This document shows, piece after piece, positions 16,306 through 22,659 of a DNA stretch of 22,659 nucleotides. Position numbers and translations under genes: made by a program. A model generated the notes under the pieces. It saw nothing but the letters and a program-made list of their open reading frames with translations. It was not told where the DNA came from and made no database searches. The stretch covers positions 1-22,659 of the IMG/VR virus record IMGVR_UViG_3300042691_049018. One strand, written 5' to 3'. The DNA is from a virus. How positions within the stretch are numbered: position 1 is the first letter of the stretch; each line of letters starts with the position of its first letter.

Positions 16306-17223
16306 ATGAATTTTGATAATATTTGGGTAGAGAAGTATCGACCCAAGACATTAGATGATATTGTTCTTCCGGTTGATACACGGAAGGTCATTGAATCATA
16401 TAAAGCAAAGAAGGAGATCTCGAATCTCCTTCTTATTTCATCACCAGGCCAAGGAAAGACTACATTAGCTAAGATGATTGTAAATCATATCTTAGAATGT
16501 GATTATCTTTATGTAAATGCCTCTGATGAAAATGGCATTGATACTATCAGAACAAAAGTAATTTCATTTGCACAAACCAGATCATTGACTGGTGATATTA
16601 AAGTCATTATTTTGGATGAAGCAGATGGTATCTCAGCCGAAGGTCAAAGAGCGTTGCGTAACGTAATGGAAGAATATGCAGCAAATACGCGCTTTATTCT
16701 AACAGCAAATTATAAACACAAGATCATTCCCGCAGTTCAATCACGTTGTGTTAGCTTGAATTTTAATCATAATATTCAAGATGTTATTAAACATTGCTTT
16801 GGTATCCTTAAAAAGGAAGGTATTGCTGTACCAGAAGAGCAAAAGCCTCTGTTTATTGAATTAGTGAAGCACAATTTTCCTGATTTTAGAAAGATCATTA
16901 ATGAATTACAAAAAAATTCTACGTCAGGTACTCTATCAATTGTTAATCAGGCTACACAAAATGAATTTGTTAAAGAAGTTTTTGATAAGATCAAAGAAAA
17001 TCCTTTTGAATGTAGAAAGTTTTACATTCAAAATGAAAGTACCTTTCAGTCTGATTACCATAACCTAATGAAAAATATGGTTCAGTATGTTTACTCTTGG
17101 CAGAATGAACCAAAGAAAGCAGAAACCATCTTAGTAATTACAGAATACATGTATAGACATGCATTTGTTGTTGATCAAGAGATCAATTTCTTTGCATTAA
17201 TATTGCAAATAGCAAAATTATAA
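16306..17223 (+). CDS. 44: Sliding clamp loader ATPase subunit (T4 gp44-like)
   Basis: AAA+ ATPase that, with gp62, loads the gp45 clamp onto primer-template DNA. The 305 residues (319 in T4) start with the clamp-loader signature WVEKYRPKTLDDI (7-19). The Walker A is SSPGQGKTT (45-53, Lys51). The Walker B is VIILDEAD (100-107). Sensor 1 lies in LTANYKHKI with Asn135. The arginine-finger motif SRC is at 146-148. The C-terminal half is the helical collar. It follows dUTPase by five bases and probably shares its promoter. The partner gp62 and clamp gp45, adjacent in T4, are not in the window. The stop overlaps the convergent minus-strand gene (TTATAA, 17218-17223). Confidence 0.95.
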   Translation: MNFDNIWVEKYRPKTLDDIVLPVDTRKVIESYKAKKEISNLLLISSPGQGKTTLAKMIVNHILECDYLYVNASDENGIDTIRTKVISFAQTRSLTGDIKVIILDEADGISAEGQRALRNVMEEYAANTRFILTANYKHKIIPAVQSRCVSLNFNHNIQDVIKHCFGILKKEGIAVPEEQKPLFIELVKHNFPDFRKIINELQKNSTSGTLSIVNQATQNEFVKEVFDKIKENPFECRKFYIQNESTFQSDYHNLMKNMVQYVYSWQNEPKKAETILVITEYMYRHAFVVDQEINFFALILQIAKL

Positions 17224-17778
17224 TTCTTGAAAACTCTTAAGATACCTGGCAGTAGTTGGTTGTTGCGCGGGTATCTTAATATTTTGAGTAGGTAACTTAT
17301 GTTCAATGCTTGTAAGTTTACCTTCTCCCTTGTCAGATTTAAAAGATTCTGTTTCTTTTACAGAATATTCAAGTGGTTTGATTTGTGTGCCATTCGGTCT
17401 TACTAAAGAAGAGTCAAAAGCGGGATAATTAATTCCATCTGTTTCCATTTGTTCAACACAACAAGCAGGAATCTTTGTATAATGCGTATATCTTCCACCA
17501 CCATTATCCAAAGCAATATCTAAAGTAACATTACCCGTCATGGTATCTGGATTTCCTGGATATCTTGGTGTGTTATTATCTACAATACCAACTACACGAA
17601 GATGTAATTTGGATGATTCCATCTCGTCAAGCAATTGTTTGATATTAGTTCCAAGCATTTTGTAAGCTTCATTAGTTTTGAAATTTTTAGCAAATTTAAC
17701 ATAGTCACCAACTAAAAATCCACCGCGGGAATAACGGGTCAAGGCTGCTTCAAAAATAGCATGAAACTTCTTCTTCAT
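17218..17778 (-). CDS. Hypothetical protein, minus strand, between gp44 and gp25
   Basis: I do not recognise this 186-residue protein. The N-terminal part has a basic-aromatic stretch followed by RYSRGGFLVGDYVKFAKNF (15-33), whose GGFxVGDxVxF looks like an SH3-like or small beta-barrel opening. A helix follows (IKQLLDEMESSKLHLRVVGI). A Gly/Asn/Pro-rich middle comes next, with CCVEQM, and a long Lys/Thr/Gln-rich C-terminal tail without predicted fold. It has no signal peptide or membrane segment. A TAAATA box lies 5 nt before its ATG, so it is probably a late gene and possibly a virion or head-assembly protein, by inference from timing only. It runs convergent to gp44 with overlapping stops and divergent from gp25. 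Confidence 0.65.
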   Translation of the reverse strand: MKKKFHAIFEAALTRYSRGGFLVGDYVKFAKNFKTNEAYKMLGTNIKQLLDEMESSKLHLRVVGIVDNNTPRYPGNPDTMTGNVTLDIALDNGGGRYTHYTKIPACCVEQMETDGINYPAFDSSLVRPNGTQIKPLEYSVKETESFKSDKGEGKLTSIEHKLPTQNIKIPAQQPTTARYLKSFQEL

Positions 17779-17783
17779 GCTAT

Positions 17784-17791
17784 TATTTACT
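17784..17791 (-). promoter_or_regulatory. Late-promoter-like box AGTAAATA for the minus-strand hypothetical gene
   Basis: On the minus strand AGTAAATA ends 5 nt before the ATG at 17778 (spacer ATAGC). It forms a divergent pair with the plus-strand box at 17797-17804 within a 31-base intergenic space. Confidence 0.45.
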
Positions 17792-17796
17792 TAATT

Positions 17797-17804
17797 GTTA
17801 AATA
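17797..17804 (+). promoter_or_regulatory. Late-promoter-like box GTTAAATA before gp25
   Basis: The TAAATA core ends 5 nt before the gp25 ATG at 17810 (spacer TTTTT). With T4 late-promoter spacing, the first transcribed base would be the A of ATG. It would drive gp25, gp6 and the following large gene. Confidence 0.45.
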
Positions 17805-17809
17805 TTTTT

Positions 17810-18286
17810 ATGGCATCAATTAAAATAAGTGGATTACCTGAACCTCGCGTTCAGATTAAAGCATTTACTTATTCTGATTTGCATTTGGATTTACAAAAAA
17901 AATATTTAATAAAAGATAATTTCAAACAATTACCCGAAATAAATGATCTAGTACTAGATTATGATTTTAATGCTATAAAAAATTCTATTAGAAATATTTT
18001 TAATACATCACCTGGTGAAAAGGTATTGAACCCAGAATTTGGCTTAGATTTAAAACAATTTTTATTCAGTCCCATGAGTGATCTGGTTGCTATGGATATT
18101 GCGGGTGTTATTAGATCTAAATTAACTTTTTTTGAACCAAGGATATATTTGAATTATGTCAATGTATATCCAATGTATGACACATCAGAATATAACATAG
18201 AAATTTCATTTTCATTACCCCAAATAAATACACCAGCACTCACAATGTCTGGTGCATTAAATAGTATTGGTTACACAAACTACTAA
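17810..18286 (+). CDS. 25: Baseplate wedge subunit (T4 gp25-like)
   Basis: The 158-residue protein belongs to the GPW/gp25 family, which forms the base of each wedge and nucleates the sheath. The family core is clear: 'DLVLDYDFNAIKNSIRNIF' then 'NTSPGEKVLNPEFGLDLKQF', containing the T-x-x-G-E-x-x-x-x-P-x-x-G-x-x-L signature, followed by LFSP. An EPRI-Y segment (FFEPRIYLNYVNVYPMYD) and a final strand pair (YNIEISFSLPQI) complete it. T4 gp25 has 132 residues; the extra is mainly N-terminal. The start at 17810 (ATGGCATCA) is preferred over the in-frame TTG at 17795, because the late-like box lies just before it. Confidence 0.9.
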   Translation: MASIKISGLPEPRVQIKAFTYSDLHLDLQKKYLIKDNFKQLPEINDLVLDYDFNAIKNSIRNIFNTSPGEKVLNPEFGLDLKQFLFSPMSDLVAMDIAGVIRSKLTFFEPRIYLNYVNVYPMYDTSEYNIEISFSLPQINTPALTMSGALNSIGYTNY

Positions 18287-18288
18287 TT

Positions 18289-20109
18289 ATGGCAATATCT
18301 AATTTTACAGAATTTAATTTACCCAGAAATGCATATGCAGCATTTGATGCTGTAAGCATGAAACAATTAATAGTAAATCGATTAAAAGCGTCTGAAAAAT
18401 TTCAAGATATTGATTTTGAAGGTAGTAATATCTCAGCTTTAGTCGATGTAATTGCTTACATGTATCACGTTCTGATGTTTTATCTTAACCAAACATCTTC
18501 TGAAGCAACATTTTCACAAGCAGAATTATTCGAAAATATTAATAAAATAGTTTCATTGATAGGTTATAAACCACATGGGTATCATACAGCATCAGTTGCA
18601 TTGAGTGAATTTACTGTTAGTTCAGACCTAGCACCAGGTTCTTACTTACTTCCTAGATTTTCATATATCAATGTTGATGGTTCAACTTACACATTCACAG
18701 AAGATGTATTTTTTGAAAAAACAAACAGCAGTAGTGAAAATATAGAGAGTGTTATTAACAATAATATATTGTATCAGGGAGACGTAAAAGAATTTCCAAT
18801 TACAACTGCATTAGGCGAAGCGTTTGAATTAAAAGTTATCGCCATTCAAGATTTGATTAATAATACAACAATTATTGATAATAACAATATATTTGTATTT
18901 GTCCGAGATGTCTATTCAGAGAAGTGGGTAGAATGGGTAGAGGTTGATACAGTATATGGACAAGAGCCTAATGCGCGTGTATTTGAAAAGAGATTTAATG
19001 AGAATTTGAATTATGAATTAAAATTTGGTAATAATGTCAACGGAAAGCAATTAAATCTTGGTGATCAAATAGCAATTTATTATATACAAAGCAAAGGTTC
19101 ATCAGGACGTATAGGATCTAATCTATTAACAGGCAGACAATTGTCTATATACAATACAAATAGATGGAATGAAATTTATTCTGATATAAGAACAACTACC
19201 ACAAATAAATTAGAATCATATCAATTGAATTATATAAATTTAGATAATCAAACAGCATCAACTAATTTTAAAAATTATGAAACAGTTGATGAAATTAAGA
19301 AAAATGCACCACTTATGTTAATGTCACAAAACCGTTGTGTGACAGTAGGTGATTTTGAATCTAAAATTTCATCAAAATTTTCAAATTTAATTCAAGATGT
19401 AAAAGTAGTCAACAATCAAAATTATACAAAATATTTTCTAAAATATTTTTATGATATTGGATTAGAAAGGCCCAACCAAGAAGAAAGGGTTTTGATGAAT
19501 CAAGTATTATTTTCTGATAGTTGTGATTTCAATAATGTGTATTGTTTTGTTGTACCTAAGTATGGTGCTATCTTAAATGAAGAAACACCGCAAACATTGC
19601 CCATTTCTCAAAAACAATCTATTGTTGAATCATTTGCAAATACAAAATTAATTAATCAGAATGTAGTAGTATGTGATCCCATATATAATGCATTTGATAT
19701 TGGATTACCTTTTCCAGAAGAAACAGACTCAGAAACAGTAAGAAGTGAAACATACTTGAGGATATATCGTGAAACTGGATACAACACATCTAAAGAATTA
19801 ATAAAAAGTAGTGTCTTATCTAAAATAGAACAATTTTTTAATTTATCAAATAATAAATTAGGTGGTATTTTAAATTTTGCACAACTATCACAAGATATTT
19901 TAAATATACCTGGTATAGCAAAAATAGAAACATTTAGAAATAATCCAGGTAACGAATTTTCAGTTTCTAAAATCAATGTTATAACATGGAATCCACTTTA
20001 TCCTGATTCTACACTAGAATCAACATCACAAAATTATGCATTGGCATATTTTCAATTTCCATTCTTTTATCAAATAAGCAATTTAATTAATAAAATTGAA
20101 GTCATTTAA
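18289..20109 (+). CDS. 6: Baseplate wedge subunit (T4 gp6-like)
   Basis: The 606-residue protein is a good match in size and order to gp6 (660 in T4), the J-family wedge protein whose dimers form the inner ring holding the baseplate together. Family-like features are the N-terminal block 'MKQLIVNRLKASEKFQDIDF' then 'EGSNISALVDVIAYMYHVLMFYLNQTSSEA', which recalls the conserved start of gp6/J proteins. A central domain has 'RVFEKRFNENLNYELKFGNNVNGKQL' split across two strands. The block 'APLMLMSQNRCVTVGDFESKI' is the typical 'A...l....R.vT..Dy....' motif. It follows gp25 with a two-base gap and overlaps the next gene by one base (TAATG). Confidence 0.92.
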   Translation: MAISNFTEFNLPRNAYAAFDAVSMKQLIVNRLKASEKFQDIDFEGSNISALVDVIAYMYHVLMFYLNQTSSEATFSQAELFENINKIVSLIGYKPHGYHTASVALSEFTVSSDLAPGSYLLPRFSYINVDGSTYTFTEDVFFEKTNSSSENIESVINNNILYQGDVKEFPITTALGEAFELKVIAIQDLINNTTIIDNNNIFVFVRDVYSEKWVEWVEVDTVYGQEPNARVFEKRFNENLNYELKFGNNVNGKQLNLGDQIAIYYIQSKGSSGRIGSNLLTGRQLSIYNTNRWNEIYSDIRTTTTNKLESYQLNYINLDNQTASTNFKNYETVDEIKKNAPLMLMSQNRCVTVGDFESKISSKFSNLIQDVKVVNNQNYTKYFLKYFYDIGLERPNQEERVLMNQVLFSDSCDFNNVYCFVVPKYGAILNEETPQTLPISQKQSIVESFANTKLINQNVVVCDPIYNAFDIGLPFPEETDSETVRSETYLRIYRETGYNTSKELIKSSVLSKIEQFFNLSNNKLGGILNFAQLSQDILNIPGIAKIETFRNNPGNEFSVSKINVITWNPLYPDSTLESTSQNYALAYFQFPFFYQISNLINKIEVI

Positions 20110-22659
20110 TGAATACCCCTGACTACAGATTTTTATATTTTGATGTGTTGGACTATACAAATAGTCATACTACATCTGGGTATACGTTACCAATTACACC
20201 ATTTACTTTTTTACCTAAATTTGATTCCGGTGATGATAAAAGTGTATCAAACACAAGAATTTTGTGGGATTTTGGTGATGGAACTACAAGCAGAGATATT
20301 ACAGCTAGTCACTATTATAAAATACCAGGCACATATAGTGTAAAGTGTTATTTTTATGGTGCTAGTGGGATTGGTTATGAGTCATCTTTTTGTCAAAATA
20401 TTCTAGTAAAGGATTATATATCTGATACTCTTGTATTATCAGCTAAAAATAATGCAATAATAAGAGCTTCACACTACGAAAATCCATTTATTTTAACTAG
20501 ATTCAATAGTTGGCAAACATATAACTCACTTTCAAGTCAAGGCGCGAGTATTACATTGCATGTATCGGGTAATTCAGCACCTCTATTGGATTTTGAAAGT
20601 TATCAAAATGACAAGTATGCACATTTAAAATCTAGTTCTAGATTCGTTGTTATAGAATTTAACGAATTATTATCTTCATATGACGCAATACCAGTAAATG
20701 AAATTTTTACAAAAAATAATAAAGAAATTTATGTGAAATTAGATTCAAATAAAAATATTGTTTTTTGTAATTCATCTGATTTGGGATCAGTGATAGCAGG
20801 TACTTCGGGTCAAAGAACAATTTACTATACGGATGATTATTCAAAATCACCCCAAGGCAGTGTCATTCCTCAAACATTAATAACCGCATCATTTAATTTC
20901 AAAAATTTTTATGATAATGACAGTATAAAATACAACATTAATAGTGATTATACTGTTTTAAATAGTTTGTATACAGTGTCATATGCACCTAGGATATATC
21001 CTCAGGATAAATTAGGCTGCATTAAGTTCTCAGCTAATGGCATTGATTCTGAAGGAAATTTTAATACATCGACATTTAATATAGGTAAAAATAAATTTGT
21101 AGGTCAAAAAATTCCCTTTATAGCAAAATTAAAAGATGAAGATAATTTCTCTTCAAAGTCGTGGCCAAAATTTACTTTAAAGAAAGAAGATGAACGCTTA
21201 TCACAAAATTCAATCAAATTTTATTTAAAAGATACAAATACTAATGTGATTATACCTTCGGCTTTTGATATATATGAAGATTATGATGAATTTGACACAT
21301 ATGATAAATTAGGATTTTTTAAAGGATATATAATACCAAAAATACCAGTAAAAAATGCTACTATTTGTTGTGATTTTGCTACAACTAGCGAATCATTTTA
21401 TATTGCAAATACTGAACATGTAATTGTGACTAATCCACAATCTACTTATCTATTTAAATTTGACTTAGCATACAATATAATTGATAATTTAATTATTGAA
21501 AGCAATGTAATTAAAACATTATTCGATACTTCTAGCTTATCTGGAATGTATGCTTCTATAATTGTCCCGCGATATGAATCTAATAGTATAGAATATAATT
21601 ATTGGACAATTGATTCTGATCAAGACTTAGTAGCAAAAATTGATATTGAAAACAATATCATAACAACAATAAATTTATCATCAGGTTCATCACCCAGTTT
21701 TTTAGCAGCTGATGGTAACGGCGATATCTGGGTGACACTATATGATAGTATTAGCGTTTGTAAATTAAGTAGCAGTGGTGATATTTTATTTTATACTGTT
21801 CCTGATTTGTTAAATCAGGACTATAGTAGTAATACATTTTACATATCACAAAACGGTGCAGCCGGTTCAAATTCTATACTACCCGCTATAGTAGATATAG
21901 ACACAAACAACAATGCTTGGGTCGCTTATAATTATACATTATCATCATTTATTTGTGTATATGATACTAATGGAAATTTTAAAACAAGAATCAATATTGA
22001 TTATCCCTTTATAGCAAATGGTATTATTTGCACTAGCAAAGGAATTTCATGGGTTCTTTTAAAAAATCTAAACAATAATGGATTTGATTCATTATTAAAA
22101 ATAAATCAAACAAATTATCAAAAATCTATATACAACTTTGATTATAAATTATGGGATTTTACTAATGACATTGATGGTAATCTTTGGTTTACAGCGAATA
22201 CAAACCAAATAGTAAAATTTGATACTACTTTTAGTGAAATTTCATTATTCACAACCTTGACATCTGTTTCGGGTCAATCAATAGATTGTAATTTTAATGG
22301 TATAGCTACTACAACACAAAGAGATTTATTAGTATTTGATAATGTAGATCGCGAAATTAAAGTTTTGAAGATTGATGATACTACAGGTAGTCCTGAAACC
22401 AATTTAAAGCGAATTAAACTAGATGGTATATCTACAACTGGATTTTATCAAAATTTTATAAATTCAAAGGGTGATTCGACAGGTTTTAGATATTCAGAAA
22501 AATATTTGAATGGTCCTGTATTTTTTACAAAAATTGGGTGTTGTAGCAATCAGTTTGATATATATCCAACTGCTGGCGAATATGATATCGCAAAATTAAA
22601 TGAAAATTTTGATATGCATGCGCAATTGAAAAATTTTGCATTTCAAGAAACATTGAGAG
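20109..22659 (+). CDS. Large baseplate protein in gp7 position with PKD domain and predicted beta-propeller, 3' truncated by window edge
   Basis: From ATG at 20109 the frame stays open for 850 codons to the right edge, so the gene is incomplete. Residues about 30-105 form a PKD-like Ig domain with the hallmark WDFGDGTT (53-60), then HYYKIPGTYSVKCYF. Residues about 110-480 are strand-rich without a family I recognise. From about 490 there are repeats with a 'G(N/D)xxW(V/F)' core: Trp499 (YWTIDSD), 541 (GNGDIWVT), 604 (NNNAWVAY), 648 (KGISWVLL) and 693 (DGNLWFTA). The spacing of 42-63 residues resembles virginiamycin-lyase/SMP-30-like propellers. The position after gp6 is that of T4 gp7 (1032 residues), the wedge organiser. 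PKD and propeller domains often bind glycans or proteins, so a surface-exposed or receptor-facing role is possible. Confidence 0.75.
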   Translation, partial: MNTPDYRFLYFDVLDYTNSHTTSGYTLPITPFTFLPKFDSGDDKSVSNTRILWDFGDGTTSRDITASHYYKIPGTYSVKCYFYGASGIGYESSFCQNILVKDYISDTLVLSAKNNAIIRASHYENPFILTRFNSWQTYNSLSSQGASITLHVSGNSAPLLDFESYQNDKYAHLKSSSRFVVIEFNELLSSYDAIPVNEIFTKNNKEIYVKLDSNKNIVFCNSSDLGSVIAGTSGQRTIYYTDDYSKSPQGSVIPQTLITASFNFKNFYDNDSIKYNINSDYTVLNSLYTVSYAPRIYPQDKLGCIKFSANGIDSEGNFNTSTFNIGKNKFVGQKIPFIAKLKDEDNFSSKSWPKFTLKKEDERLSQNSIKFYLKDTNTNVIIPSAFDIYEDYDEFDTYDKLGFFKGYIIPKIPVKNATICCDFATTSESFYIANTEHVIVTNPQSTYLFKFDLAYNIIDNLIIESNVIKTLFDTSSLSGMYASIIVPRYESNSIEYNYWTIDSDQDLVAKIDIENNIITTINLSSGSSPSFLAADGNGDIWVTLYDSISVCKLSSSGDILFYTVPDLLNQDYSSNTFYISQNGAAGSNSILPAIVDIDTNNNAWVAYNYTLSSFICVYDTNGNFKTRINIDYPFIANGIICTSKGISWVLLKNLNNNGFDSLLKINQTNYQKSIYNFDYKLWDFTNDIDGNLWFTANTNQIVKFDTTFSEISLFTTLTSVSGQSIDCNFNGIATTTQRDLLVFDNVDREIKVLKIDDTTGSPETNLKRIKLDGISTTGFYQNFINSKGDSTGFRYSEKYLNGPVFFTKIGCCSNQFDIYPTAGEYDIAKLNENFDMHAQLKNFAFQETLR

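Noticed and set aside
17795-17797. TTG as start of gp25
   Set aside because: ATG at 17810 lies 5 nt after a late-like box and begins MAS..., like neighbouring structural genes; TTG would place the start before the box.
20140-20343. 67-residue plus-strand open frame near the right end
   Set aside because: It overlaps, in another frame, the long frame starting at 20109, which carries a PKD domain and stays open to the window edge.
1-22659. tRNA genes, CRISPR arrays, insertion sequences or homing endonucleases
   Set aside because: All gaps between genes are under about 60 bases, no spaced direct repeats were seen, and no transposase or HNH/GIY-YIG motif appears in any frame read.

Overview
This window is a nearly gapless, strongly A+T-rich stretch of the virion module of a contractile-tailed, T4-like phage (Caudoviricetes, myovirus morphology). 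The evidence is a syntenic set of recognisable T4-type products: large terminase (gp17), tail sheath (gp18), tail tube (gp19), baseplate hub and tube proteins (gp54-, gp26/51-, gp29-, gp48-, gp53- and gp27-like) and baseplate wedge proteins (gp25, gp6). The divergence from T4, low G+C and lack of Shine-Dalgarno sites resemble T4-like phages of marine or freshwater bacteria with A+T-rich genomes. The host cannot be fixed from the sequence.

Layout. Positions 1-1157 hold the C-terminal part of gp17, open at the left edge. Next come a protein with ligase/nucleotidyltransferase-like motifs (1154-2422) and a tube-fold protein (2426-3022). From 3057 to 15360 a one-direction block encodes sheath, tube, tube initiator-like protein, two hub-assembly paralogues, tape measure, tube cap, gp53, gp27 and a lytic transglycosylase-tipped hub protein in the place of T4 gp5. 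A lone minus-strand gene (15357-15818, probable small terminase gp16) follows. Then come two plus-strand DNA-metabolism genes, dUTPase and clamp-loader gp44, behind a sigma70-like promoter, and a second lone minus-strand gene of unknown role (17218-17778). The right end carries gp25, gp6 and a very long open frame (20109 to beyond the edge) with a PKD domain and a predicted beta-propeller, in the position of T4 gp7.

How it works together. gp25, gp6 and the gp7-position protein would form baseplate wedges. gp27, the transglycosylase protein, gp48, gp54-like and gp29 would form hub, tube start and tape measure. gp19 polymerises the tube and gp18 the contractile sheath around it. gp16 and gp17 fill the head with DNA. 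dUTPase and gp44 belong to replication and appear to be timed separately.

The most interesting signal is regulatory. A TAAATA core (T4 late-promoter-like, TATAAATA at best) sits 5-8 nt before the start codon of six genes on both strands, including both lone minus-strand genes. If these are late promoters, transcription would start at or a few bases before the AUG, giving leaderless or near-leaderless late mRNAs. No intergenic gap exceeds about 60 bases, and I saw no tRNA, CRISPR array, insertion sequence or clear rho-independent terminator.
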